Shown: positions 1-10,100 of the stretch, one piece after another | Numbering within the stretch: the stretch's first letter is position 1 | How the letters are laid out: every line of letters starts with the position of its first letter | Assembly: GCA_051647535.1 (NCBI GenBank) | Contig: JBOFEA010000018.1 | Location: forward strand, 1 to 64,000 | Direction of reading: 5' to 3' | Source: Brevinema_A sp051647535 | GTDB lineage: Bacteria > Spirochaetota > Brevinematia > Brevinematales > Brevinemataceae | DNA: 64,000 nucleotides | Made by a program: the position numbers and the translations under genes | Notes under the pieces: generated by a model | What the model saw: only the letters and a program-made list of their open reading frames with translations | The model's database searches: none | Told to the model about the DNA's origin: nothing

Positions 1-44
1 CTTAATAAGAAAAAATGTGTAAAATAATATTCTAAGGAGAAAAA

Positions 45-185
45 ATGAAATATTATGTTCTTACGTTAATGATGTTAGGTATGGTGCCGTTGCAAGCTCA
101 ACAAGTAAGTAATTTTGATAGAGAGATCCATAACAATCACCATTTTAATGAAGCTGATGATACTGAAAATGACAGTAAAAAATAA
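45..185 (+). CDS. Tiny secreted peptide, 46 residues
   Basis: This short gene has a good ribosome site (AAGGAGA at 34-40) four bases before ATG. Its first 18-20 residues form a textbook signal peptide: a lysine, a hydrophobic stretch (VLTLMMLGMVPL) and a QAQ cleavage site. The mature part is only about 27 residues, very polar, and rich in His, Asn, Asp and Glu (HNNHHF, then DD and E). No family is recognised. A strong terminator follows at 219-249, so it can form its own transcript or end one that starts upstream of the window. The signal peptide, ribosome site and terminator together argue that it is real. The function is unknown; a periplasmic metal- or cation-binding role is only a guess from composition. 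Confidence 0.6.
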   Translation: MKYYVLTLMMLGMVPLQAQQVSNFDREIHNNHHFNEADDTENDSKK

Positions 186-218
186 TATACTAAAATTCAA
201 CACTAATAACATAAAAAA

Positions 219-249
219 ACGAAGAAATTAATTTCTTCGTTTTTTTTTT
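219..249. terminator. Bidirectional intrinsic terminator
   Basis: A 10-bp perfect stem (ACGAAGAAAT / ATTTCTTCGT) with a TA loop is followed by nine T on the plus strand and preceded by an A-run on the other side. It can therefore end both the small peptide gene (plus) and glgP (minus). Confidence 0.85.
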
Positions 250-287
250 GATAAAGTTATTATTAATAAATATACTGTTAAACAGCA

Positions 288-2747
288 TTATTTTTTCATT
301 GGTTCGATATTCCAAATTTCTTCTGCATACTCTTTTATTGTGCGGTCTGAAGAAAATTTACCGCATTTGGCAATGTTATACAGCATCATTAAAGACCAAA
401 GATTTTTGTTTCTGTATAATTCATTGGATTTTTGCTGTGCTTTTGTATAAGAGTCAAAATCTTTGAGAACATAATATACATCTGCACGATTTCCGTTGTG
501 TCCGTATAAGAGAGAGTTGAAAATGTCTCTAAATAAGTTGATATCTTCACCCATAGTAAATGTTCCGTTTACCAAACTGTCCAACGTATTTTTAAGAAAA
601 GTATTGTTATTGTAATAAAAATAAGGATCGTATTGGTGAGTTGAATCTAAATTTGTCAATTCTTCTGCTGAAGAGCCAAAAATAATACAGTTTTTAATAC
701 CGGCTTCTTCAGCTATTTCGATATTGGCACCGTCAAGGGTTCCGAGAGTTATTGCACCGTTTGCCATAAATTTCATATTACCGGTTCCGGATGCTTCTTT
801 TCCGGCTGTGGAAATTTGTTCGCTGATGTCTGAACCGGGAAATATTTTTTCAGCAACAGAAACACGGTAATTTGGTATAAAGACAACTTTAATTTTAGCA
901 CCGGCAACGGGATCATTATTAATAACAGATGCTGCGTTGTTGATAAGTTTAATGATCAATTTGGCTTGTCTGTATCCTGATGCTGCCTTTCCTCCAAAAA
1001 TAAACACTCTTTCCGGAATATCCAAATTTGGATTTTCTTTAATTCTTAAATACAATGAAATAATATGTAGTATATTTAAAAGCTGGCGTTTATATTCGTG
1101 GAATCTTTTGATTTGAACATCAAAAATAGCATGTGGAGATACTTGAATCCCTGTCCATTTTTCAATATATGATGCTAATTCTTTTTTGTTTTCAAGTTTT
1201 ATATCGTAGAGTTCATCAAGAAACTTACTGTCGGATTCAAATTTCAATAATTTTTCAAGTTCTGACAAATGCGTTTTCCAATTAGTTCCGATTTTTTTGT
1301 CGATTAGTGCTGTTAATCGAGGATTTGCATACACAAGCCAACGGCGGGGAGTAATACCATTTGTTTTATTAAGGAATTTTTCAGGATACAGTTGGAACCA
1401 CTCTTTCAACACATCATTTTTTAGGATTTCTGTATGCAGAGCGGCAACACCGTTTATTTTGTAAGAGCCGATTATTGCCAAATTAGCCATTTTTATACGT
1501 CCGTTGTCTAAGATAGCGAGATTATGTATACTATTCATATCTAATTGAGGATTATGTTTGAGATCTTCTAAGAATCTTCTGTTAATTTCTTCAATAATTT
1601 GATATATTCTAGGCAGAGTAGATTTGAATAAATGAATGTCCCAAGATTCCAATGCTTCTGCTAATACAGTGTGATTGGTATAAGCAAAAGTTTTGGTGCA
1701 AATATTCCATGCATCGTCCCAATCAAGGTGTTTCCAATCAATTAACAAACGCATTAATTCGGGAATTGCTACTACGGGATGGGTATCGTTCAATTGAATA
1801 GAAGTTTTTTCTGGAAACTCCTTCCAAGCATCAGCTCCATAAGTTTTTTCGTACTTTTTTATAATATCTTGCAATGATGCGGATGTAAAGAAATATTGTT
1901 GGCGGAGGCGGAGTTCTTTACCTTGAGGGGAATTATCGTTAGGATAAAGAACACGGGAAATATTTTCAGCTGCATTTTGACCGGCGGTTGCACCTTCGTA
2001 GTCTCCGTCATTAAATTTTTCAAGATTAAAGGGTTCCAATGATTGAGCTTGCCATAATCGTAAAGTATTTATATGTCCGTTTCGAAATCCAATGACAGGG
2101 ATATCATAAGGGACAGCAATTATTGTTTCTGCATTGTTTCTTCGAAATCCTACACGTCCGGATGCTTCAATAACATTATCTACATGGCCTCCGAATTTGA
2201 CTTGTACACTGTCGCATTCTCTTCTTACTTCCCACGGGTCGGGATTATTAAGCCAATTATCGGGTTTTTCTATTTGGTAGCCGTTGACAATCTGTTGTTC
2301 AAACATTCCATATTTGTAACGGATACCATACCCATGCCCCGGATAACTTAATGTTGCCATAGAATCCAAAAAACAAGCAGCTAATCGTCCCAATCCGCCG
2401 TTGCCTAAGCCTGGATCAGCTTCTTGATCTTCTAAGATATTGATGTCTATATCTAAATCTTTTAACAGTTCATGAATTTCGTGTTCCAATCCAAAATTAA
2501 TAATATTATTTCCGAAAGCTCTTCCAATCAGAAATTCTGCTGAAAAGTAGAAGGTTTGTTTTACATGCCGAGAAATAATTTTTTGTTTTGTGTCCGACCA
2601 AGCATCGGTGATTTGAGCCATAACTGCTTCGCTTATGGCAGTATATAAATCGGTTTTTGTTGCTTCTTGAAGATTTTTTCCTGTACGTTCTTTTATATTG
2701 TTGAGAACGTATTCTTTGAATTTGTCGTGTTCTAATATAATACGCAT
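288..2747 (-). CDS. glgP: Glycogen/alpha-glucan phosphorylase
   Basis: The 819-residue product is the usual full length for bacterial GlgP. The enzyme releases glucose-1-phosphate from the non-reducing ends of glycogen in the cytoplasm, using pyridoxal phosphate. The N-terminal half has the family signature ADPGLGNGGLGRLAACF with downstream DSMATLSYPGHGYGIRY. The C-terminal half has EASGTGNMKFMANGA, whose lysine binds PLP, followed by LGTLDGANIE. The ribosome site (AGGAG) just upstream of the minus-strand ATG supports the start. The branching enzyme glgB lies at 26.8 kb, so both breakdown and branching of glycogen are encoded here; no glgA or glgC is in the window. No oddity was seen. Confidence 0.97.
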   Translation of the reverse strand: MRIILEHDKFKEYVLNNIKERTGKNLQEATKTDLYTAISEAVMAQITDAWSDTKQKIISRHVKQTFYFSAEFLIGRAFGNNIINFGLEHEIHELLKDLDIDINILEDQEADPGLGNGGLGRLAACFLDSMATLSYPGHGYGIRYKYGMFEQQIVNGYQIEKPDNWLNNPDPWEVRRECDSVQVKFGGHVDNVIEASGRVGFRRNNAETIIAVPYDIPVIGFRNGHINTLRLWQAQSLEPFNLEKFNDGDYEGATAGQNAAENISRVLYPNDNSPQGKELRLRQQYFFTSASLQDIIKKYEKTYGADAWKEFPEKTSIQLNDTHPVVAIPELMRLLIDWKHLDWDDAWNICTKTFAYTNHTVLAEALESWDIHLFKSTLPRIYQIIEEINRRFLEDLKHNPQLDMNSIHNLAILDNGRIKMANLAIIGSYKINGVAALHTEILKNDVLKEWFQLYPEKFLNKTNGITPRRWLVYANPRLTALIDKKIGTNWKTHLSELEKLLKFESDSKFLDELYDIKLENKKELASYIEKWTGIQVSPHAIFDVQIKRFHEYKRQLLNILHIISLYLRIKENPNLDIPERVFIFGGKAASGYRQAKLIIKLINNAASVINNDPVAGAKIKVVFIPNYRVSVAEKIFPGSDISEQISTAGKEASGTGNMKFMANGAITLGTLDGANIEIAEEAGIKNCIIFGSSAEELTNLDSTHQYDPYFYYNNNTFLKNTLDSLVNGTFTMGEDINLFRDIFNSLLYGHNGNRADVYYVLKDFDSYTKAQQKSNELYRNKNLWSLMMLYNIAKCGKFSSDRTIKEYAEEIWNIEPMKK

Positions 2748-2864
2748 AATATCTCCTGATTTGTATTCATATTATTCTTAATACTTAAGGTAAGTATAGT
2801 TTTTTTTTAGACTTTTGGCAAGTAAATAATTGTGGTTTATTTCTATAGCTTAGGTTTAAATATC

Positions 2865-2891
2865 TGAACATTTTGTTAAATATGCCGATAA
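2865..2891 (+). promoter_or_regulatory. Possible sigma-28 (FliA-type) promoter upstream of the SMC-like ATPase
   Basis: An exact GCCGATAA (2884-2891), the flagellar sigma-28 -10 consensus, lies 15 bases downstream of TGAA (consensus TAAA). It is about 70 bases before the GTG start at 2962. A sigma-70-like TTAAGA-N16-TATAAA also occurs between it and the gene, so usage is uncertain. Confidence 0.4.
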
Positions 2892-2961
2892 TTAAGACAA
2901 GGTGGATTTTTTGTATAAAAACCTTATTTTCAATTTGCATTAATCTAAAGAGGAACAATGA

Positions 2962-5106
2962 GTGAGAGTTAAACGATTAATTATAAAAGACAATTACCCG
3001 TTTTCGAGTTTGGATATCAAATTTTCTCCGGTGACGTTAATTATTGGCGATAACGAAAGAGGCAAAACCAAATTGTTAAATTGGATTGCCAAAGGTCTGT
3101 TTGAAAAACAGGATTCCAAATGTCAAAATGATAGTGAAGCTTGGTCTGATTATATAGATGGTTCTTCCAATATTCAAATGGATATTGATTCGTTTTGCAA
3201 ATTTTATGATGCTCAAAGAATGAAAAATCTATTGTTTTTTCAAGAAAATGATTTACTTTTTAAATATAAAGATTCTTTAAATATACTACCTGATGATTTT
3301 TGGCATCTTAAGATCCAAAACATTCTTTATGGTACTGATCCGATTTCACGGTATTTGGAAAACAGTTTTATCAAATCCATGGGTGTGGGGGATTCTCAAA
3401 AGAGCTCATGGTTAGCTGATCTGCATGAACAATTATTTAATTTTCGTAATAAGGCTGATGAAATGTTTTCTCAAATCCAACAATTGCAGGGAAGCGAAAC
3501 GGAACTATTTGATTTGAACGAATCGCTAGGTAAAATCGATGAACAGGAGCAAGATATATCTTCTAAAGAGGAATTATATTTTCTTTTGGATAAAATAAAT
3601 TTGGGGAAAAAATACCTTCATCTTTATGACAAAAGCGAAGAGTTGTCTTCAGAATACAGTTCTTTAGAGAAAAATCTTAAAGATTTGGATGATTTACAGC
3701 AAACTCTTCAGGATAATGAAGATTTGCTTTGCGAGTTGGAGGATAAATCTGCTGATCTTAAATTGTCTGTTCAACGGTTGGCTGATAAGGAAAAAGGAAT
3801 TTCTGAAGATCCTTTGAGTATTATTCAAATTTCCTTAGGAAAGCAGATTGTTCATTTTTTAGCAGGTACGATTTTGGTTGCTATTGGCTTAATATCTGCA
3901 TACCATTCTATGACATCGCCTTCTTTCAGTTCTAGTAAGATCATGTCGTTGATATTTTTTATTTCAGGATTAGGAGTGTTGCTTTTTACATTGGTTCGAG
4001 GATTGTTTGTACAGTATGTTGCAGATCAGGATACAAAGTCGTTTTTTTATAAACAAACTCTTCTTCAGGCTCAGAAAAATCTGGAAAACGAAATGCGTGA
4101 ACTTGAATCTGTTGAAAAAAAATACCATACTGTCTTGGAAGAATGCAAGCAAATCAGACGAACCTTGAAAAATCAAAAATTTCAAACTGCAGATATGAAA
4201 AAAACATATAGAAATTATCAGGAAATTTTAATGGAACTCGAAAAATTTTCTTATCAAGTTCATCAGGTTTTCGAAACCGATAATCCTGAAGAAATTTTTC
4301 ACACTGTTCGTACTCTTGAAAATTCAACACGTCGTCAATCAGTCGATTTTAATTTTGATGAACTTAAAACGCTACGTGATGAAAAATGCCGTATTATTGA
4401 TCGAAAATCTGATGTATCTCGACATTATGAACGTTCCAGATCTAAAATTATTTCCAGCCTTCGAAGAATGTTGGATGAATTGAAAAACTCAGATAATATT
4501 TCTGCAATACAATCTTTCTATCCTGAAGTTTTGGAGCTGAATGTCAGCAACGATTTAAATAATTTTTCCACTCTGCTTGATCAAACAGATAGAATTATTG
4601 ATTCTGTTGCCAAGGATCGATTTAAAGCTGAAAAATTAGTTGAAATCTTTCACACACTTGAACGCAATCACGAACACTTACTTTTGAAAATTTTAAATTC
4701 TTCTTTCTTTGAATCATTGGTACAGAATATTTTCGGTGGTAAATATAAAGTGTTTCGTATGGACGTTCAACATCATATTATTCGTATTTTTGCTGAAACC
4801 GGAGATGGGATACGTTATCCCTTGGAAGAATTAAGTTCTTCCGTAAGTGCTCAATTTTGGATGATTCTTCGTTTAACTGCTGCTAGAATTATTTTAGGTG
4901 GTGATAGCGGTATAATTCTTTTGGATGATGCTTTCCGTACTTTTGATCGTCTTAGAAAAGATACTTTTTTGGATTTGCTCAATACCTTTGCTCATAACGG
5001 TTGGCAAATCATTTGTACCATTACTGATGATCAGGAAATGATCAGAGCTTTTAAAAATATTTTTGGTACTTCTCTTCAAATTATTGATCTTAATAAACAA
5101 AATTAA
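2962..5106 (+). CDS. Membrane-anchored SMC/YhaN-like AAA ATPase
   Basis: The 714-residue protein has the split ATP-binding head of the RecN/SbcC/YhaN class. Walker A is GDNERGKT at residues 29-36. Near residues 600-665 lie a signature-like LEELSSSVSAQFW and a Walker B, IILLDDAF. Between them are long charged coiled coils. Unusually, two hydrophobic segments sit in the middle at about residues 293-350 (HFLAGTILVAIGLISAY and MSLIFFISGLGVLLFTLV), so the coiled coil is anchored in the inner membrane. The start is GTG at 2962 with AGAGG eight bases upstream; the nearby ATG at 2958 is out of frame and stops after four codons. No SbcD/YhaM-like nuclease partner is adjacent. Some YhaN proteins are known to have such segments. 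The substrate is unknown. Confidence 0.75.
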   Translation: MRVKRLIIKDNYPFSSLDIKFSPVTLIIGDNERGKTKLLNWIAKGLFEKQDSKCQNDSEAWSDYIDGSSNIQMDIDSFCKFYDAQRMKNLLFFQENDLLFKYKDSLNILPDDFWHLKIQNILYGTDPISRYLENSFIKSMGVGDSQKSSWLADLHEQLFNFRNKADEMFSQIQQLQGSETELFDLNESLGKIDEQEQDISSKEELYFLLDKINLGKKYLHLYDKSEELSSEYSSLEKNLKDLDDLQQTLQDNEDLLCELEDKSADLKLSVQRLADKEKGISEDPLSIIQISLGKQIVHFLAGTILVAIGLISAYHSMTSPSFSSSKIMSLIFFISGLGVLLFTLVRGLFVQYVADQDTKSFFYKQTLLQAQKNLENEMRELESVEKKYHTVLEECKQIRRTLKNQKFQTADMKKTYRNYQEILMELEKFSYQVHQVFETDNPEEIFHTVRTLENSTRRQSVDFNFDELKTLRDEKCRIIDRKSDVSRHYERSRSKIISSLRRMLDELKNSDNISAIQSFYPEVLELNVSNDLNNFSTLLDQTDRIIDSVAKDRFKAEKLVEIFHTLERNHEHLLLKILNSSFFESLVQNIFGGKYKVFRMDVQHHIIRIFAETGDGIRYPLEELSSSVSAQFWMILRLTAARIILGGDSGIILLDDAFRTFDRLRKDTFLDLLNTFAHNGWQIICTITDDQEMIRAFKNIFGTSLQIIDLNKQN

Positions 5107-5206
5107 TCTTCATATTTTGGAAAATTATCAGCTTTGTGCTTATATTTGTTTTGAAGAATTCGGTCTTCAGTATTCCCATATATAAGATCCAATTTAAGGA
5201 AAGTAA

Positions 5207-7075
5207 ATGAAATTTAAAAAAATTATTTTGTATGCCGTTATTATTAATTTTTCTTCTGTAAGTTTTCATTTATACGGTTCTGCGGATCGTTCTTTGTCGG
5301 TAGAAGAACGCTATGCTCAAGCCTTGGAAGCCCGCTACAGTGGAGATAACGCTAAAGCTAGATTTCTTTTGGAAGAACTTCAAAATGAAGGTATTACCAA
5401 TCAAACTTTTTTTTGTGTATTAACAGAAACATATTATGACTATTTAAGCTCTTTAATTGAGGAAAATAACACTGCTGTTCTGCAAACAGCTTACCCGTCT
5501 ATTCGTCGTAATTTGGCTTTTATCTTAAGTACTTATCCCAAATCCCAGCCAATTCAAAAAAATATTCTGTCTATTAGTGCATTGATGAGGGATATGCAAT
5601 TTGGTGTGTTAATGAGCGAATTGATTTTGACCAAGGACTCCGCTAATGTCTTGGCAAATTATTTTGTTGCTTTAAACCTGATGCAGGCAGATTGTATCGA
5701 AAAGGCTGTGCCTTATTTTCAACGGGTGGCAACTGTTTTTTCCGATCAAGAATACGAAGAAATAATCTTTCGAAGTCGGGTATATTTAGGCGATATATTT
5801 TTTCAACTTAATCAAATAGACTCTGCTGTTAAGTATTATTATTCAGCCGGAAAAATATGGATGACGGATCAGGTAATAGAAAAAATAGCGTTTCTTGAAG
5901 CGTATCAATTAAATTTTACAAAATCTGTTGCCTTGTTTCAAAAAATATCACGTAATTTAATGACTTCAGATCTTAAGGATATTTATCTTGCTGTTTTACT
6001 GGGTGAAGGGTCTAAAGAATCGCTTACCTGTATGAGTTTGATACTATCTCGAAGTATGGATCTTTCACCTTTTGCACAGGCATTGGTGTATTATCAAAAA
6101 GGACAAACCCAGTATGCGCTTGATATTCTTGAGAATACTCAGGATGAAGGTATAGTTAAAGCACTGCCTTGGGTGGAAGAATATCTTAGATTTTTATTAA
6201 TGAAACGTTATGCTAGAGTTTCCGAACAGTATGAGGCATTGTTTAATATGGGTGTGTTTGCATTTACAGCAGGAAACGATAGCAAAGCATGGGAATATCT
6301 CTATCCTATTCGTAATGATTCGGAATATCAATCTGATATACACTTTATTCTTGCAAAAATTTCGTATTTCAATCAAAATTGGGAGAAGGCTTTACAATTT
6401 TATACTAAAGCGGTTGCTTTTTCGGAGTGTAAAGAAAATATTGAAATCTATTCTGATATAATTCAGATTTATATTACTAAAAAGGATTTCAAAAATGCGG
6501 AACGTTGGTTTGCTCGAATGGCGAAACTTCCTGAAGTGGATAATAATTGGGTGCGGTTGACCAAAGCTGCTATTCTTACTGCTGAAACCAAATTTTCTGC
6601 TGCTGAAAAATGTATTAAAAAAGTATTATCCGATTTAGGGTCTAATAATATTGTTGTTAATAACTTTTTAGCCCGTGTTTATATTTTACAAAATCAATAC
6701 GAGCAAGCTGAAAAAGTATTAGAAAAAATTTATCATCTTGACCCTATGAATCATCAAATTTTAAATCACTTAGCATATGTTTATGTGCTTCAAAATAAAA
6801 ATTTGGATAAAGCACTGAATTTATCTATATCCGCTATATTAATGGATCCTGATAGTATTGATTACTTAGATACGCTTGCATGGATTTATTTCAAGCAGGG
6901 TCAGACAGATAAAGCAGGTCAAGTGTTTGGAAATATAGAAAATTTAATATCGAATGCTGATTATAAAGAATCATTTTCTGAAATATTCATGCATTTAGCT
7001 GAGTATTACCGAGCAGTCGGTAACGGAAAAAAATCTGAAGAGTACTTTAAAAAAGCCAACTTTCAAGGTGGATAA
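5207..7075 (+). CDS. Secreted TPR-repeat protein upstream of tamB-bamA
   Basis: The 622-residue product starts with a signal peptide (MKFKKIILYAVIINFSSVSF) and then consists of helical tetratricopeptide repeats. These are clearest toward the end: NNFLARVYILQNQYEQAEKVL, then HLAYVYVLQNKNLDKALNL, then DTLAWIYFKQGQTDKAGQVF. It probably sits in the periplasm as a protein-binding scaffold. The ribosome site AAGGAAAG precedes ATG. It is followed 80 bases later by tamB and then bamA, so a role in outer-membrane assembly, like BamD or another TPR helper, is a reasonable inference from context. No lipobox cysteine is present, so it is not an obvious lipoprotein. Substrate and partners are not shown by sequence. 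Confidence 0.8.
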   Translation: MKFKKIILYAVIINFSSVSFHLYGSADRSLSVEERYAQALEARYSGDNAKARFLLEELQNEGITNQTFFCVLTETYYDYLSSLIEENNTAVLQTAYPSIRRNLAFILSTYPKSQPIQKNILSISALMRDMQFGVLMSELILTKDSANVLANYFVALNLMQADCIEKAVPYFQRVATVFSDQEYEEIIFRSRVYLGDIFFQLNQIDSAVKYYYSAGKIWMTDQVIEKIAFLEAYQLNFTKSVALFQKISRNLMTSDLKDIYLAVLLGEGSKESLTCMSLILSRSMDLSPFAQALVYYQKGQTQYALDILENTQDEGIVKALPWVEEYLRFLLMKRYARVSEQYEALFNMGVFAFTAGNDSKAWEYLYPIRNDSEYQSDIHFILAKISYFNQNWEKALQFYTKAVAFSECKENIEIYSDIIQIYITKKDFKNAERWFARMAKLPEVDNNWVRLTKAAILTAETKFSAAEKCIKKVLSDLGSNNIVVNNFLARVYILQNQYEQAEKVLEKIYHLDPMNHQILNHLAYVYVLQNKNLDKALNLSISAILMDPDSIDYLDTLAWIYFKQGQTDKAGQVFGNIENLISNADYKESFSEIFMHLAEYYRAVGNGKKSEEYFKKANFQGG

Positions 7076-7155
7076 ACCTAATTATTTAATTCCACAGATA
7101 TGAATAGGATATGAATAATTGAAAATATTGCCAGTTTCATGAAATCGGTGGTTAT

Positions 7156-10100
7156 GTGATCAAAAAAGTCGGTAGATTCTTTCCTAAATTTATTTTTTCT
7201 GTATTATTTGTCTATGTAATTATTCTGGGTATTCTGAATTTGCTTATTGAGTTTAATAAATCATCAATAGAAATTTGGATGGCTGATCTTTTGGATGCTC
7301 AAGAAGTACGGATTGTTAACGTATCAAATCTTCCTTTAGTTCTTGTCAGTGTTGCTGAATTTACTATTGTAGTAGATGAAAATCTCTCTCTTTCTATAGA
7401 AGGCTTTTACTTGTATTACCGGATAATGGAAATTTTACGTGGAAACTTTACATCGGTTGTTTCAGAAATTTCTGTTGATAATATTTTGTTCAAAGGGCAT
7501 GTATCTTTTCTTAAGCAGTATATCAATCAATTGGAGAAGAAATTTACTTCTCTTAATTTGTCTGAAGAGTTTGATATTACCGATAAACCGGAAGAAACTA
7601 ATACTAGGTCTTCTAATTTTTCGGTTCGAGATGTAAATTTAAAGATCAATATCTATCGTTTGTCTGTTGTTGTTAAGATGATGGAAGAATTTCGTAATAC
7701 TCTTGATCTTAATAATTTAAAAATTATCATGAAAGACAATGAATTGAATTGGGGAGGAATAATTCAAGTAGAATCCTTATGGAGCAACTGTGTCTTTTTG
7801 ATGTCTTCACGGGTTAATACTTCCGGTAAAATCTTGAATTTATCTGAAGAAAGTAAAGGAGCATTTACATTTTGGATTCGAAATTTAAACTTAGGAGGGC
7901 TTCCTGTTGTTCAAGATAATTTGGGATTGTATTTTGAATTATCCAATAATACCATAGATTTTAATTTTATTAATTCTGCTAATGAAAATATTTATCTCAA
8001 CAGAAAGAAGTTTCAATTTAACTTTGAAAGAGATTTTCAAATTGCTTATAATGATTTTGAAGAATACGAACTCTTGGATTATGTCTTTAAACCCGGTATG
8101 TGGAATTTTATGCTGGATATTCTTCAAGAAAATAAACTTAATGTTCATGCTTCGCTTTCGTCTCCTAAATATCCGGGATATGGATTGGATTTTTCTTTTA
8201 TTGAACGTTCCCGCAATTTTAATACTGTTAAACTGATGCTGAAAACACATTATTTTGGAACCTTGGAAGCGGATTTGAATATAGCGTTTAAGCCCGGACT
8301 TTATCCTCAACCTCAAGGAATGTTAAAATTAGAAGATGTACGGTTTGTTCTTTCCGGATTGGTATTTTCGGGTAATGTGGTTGTTGATTCTGTGCCAGGA
8401 AAAAATGAATTGGCATTAACTGCCTTTGATGTAAAAATGAATCAAGGTTTGATTGGGAATACAGCTGTGAAATTTCAGTTTCTTCCTTCCGGTGCCGTGC
8501 ACATGATTCCTCAATATCTTCCAAATGCAGCCGCAGAGGTGTCTGGTATTCTACATACAAATATTGTTGTTGGAATTAAAGCACTGGATGTAGACGGCGA
8601 TTTTATGGCTAAGAATATCAAACTTTCTATTTTCGGATTAGGAAACTCCCGTTATCAAGGTTTTGTGAATATTGTTAAGAAAGGTCGGGATTGCGGATTG
8701 GAATTAGATGCAGATATTACCGGAATCATGGACGGTGAAGAACAAATTAAAGCAAATCTTTATATTAAAAATGATATTATCTATATACCAAAAGTGTATT
8801 TTGTTTCTCAAGATCTTCTTCTTCGAGGAGATGTTAGTATATTTGCTTATCGTTCCAATACTATTGTGGATATTAAAGGATTCGGTAATTTGAAAAATAA
8901 TGCTGATCTTCCAATCCAAGTGAAAGTTGATATTCAAAAAAATCGTGCTCTTGTAAGGGGACAGATTGACAATTCTATAGGGTTTGTTTCGGATACGAAG
9001 GGCTTGGAAACGGATTTTCATTTGCAAATAACAGATTATCAATTAACAAAATTGGGTATTCCGGGGAAAGTATCAGGAAATCTTTTTATGGGCTTTGATT
9101 CAGACGGATGGACTAGATTTTCTTTTCAGAAAGGTTCGTATCGTTTGAAAGATAGGCAAATAGTACTTGATTTTGATTCTTTCGGTCAGAAAGGTGTCTT
9201 AGATACTGTTTATATGAAATTGGGACTGGATAAGGAAGTGTTGGATGGTAAAGGGTATTTTGTTATTTCTCCTTCAGGTTCTTTTGGAGGGGCTTTTAAC
9301 TTTACACGCGGAGGAGGGATACAATTTTTAACAGGTCAGTACACCTTGAAAGCAAAACTTGATTTACGTGATTTTGTTGTTGAAAGGTTGTTTGAATTTC
9401 CCGGATTGGATGCGTTATCAGCGTTGAATAATGATTTGACAGAAGAAATAATTGTTGATATGTTGATGGATTTGGAAGGGGTATATTCTAATCCTAATTG
9501 GACAGCAAGTCTTTATTTGGAATCACTGCTTGAGGAAGGAGGTGGACTTTCACTTTTGGTTCCTTTTGTACAAAAAAATGCTAATGTTATTTCAGGTAGG
9601 CAACTTCGTTTAAGGAATACAGCTGTGAATTTGGATACGGATTTTGACATTATCATGAAAGAAGCAAGAGGATTTGAATCCCGATTTTCCGGAGCACTTG
9701 CGGTGAACGGTGTGCTGAAAACAGATTTTTCTTTTGATTTTATTAATGACAACAAGTATTCCCTTATTAAATATACAGTTCCTAATTTTTATCTTTTATC
9801 TTCGATGTCTTCAGCTCTTTCAGGTACTGTTCATCTTTACACCAATCAAGTTTTGTTTTTATCGGATGATTTTAGTAAAGGAATCACAGGGGTAATTAAT
9901 TATTTGGATAAAAATGATATAATTTGGAATTTTGGCTTGACTCACCAACAATATCAAATTCGGTCAGAAGGATCACTTATTAATGAAATTATGGATGCTG
10001 CTCTTCATGCGGATATTTTTCTGAATACGAAATCGTTAACTAAAGATCTTAGATTAGCCAAAGGAACAATAGCTGCCGATTTGTTTGTTCAAGGAAACGT

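Noticed and set aside
2958..2972. ATG at 2958 as start of the SMC-like ATPase
   Set aside because: It is in another frame and reaches a stop after four codons; GTG at 2962 is in frame with a proper ribosome site.
7939..8316. Long antisense reading frame inside tamB
   Set aside because: It has no ribosome site, its product has no domain or signal, and the opposite strand encodes a convincing TamB through the same stretch. AT-rich coding DNA often leaves such frames open.
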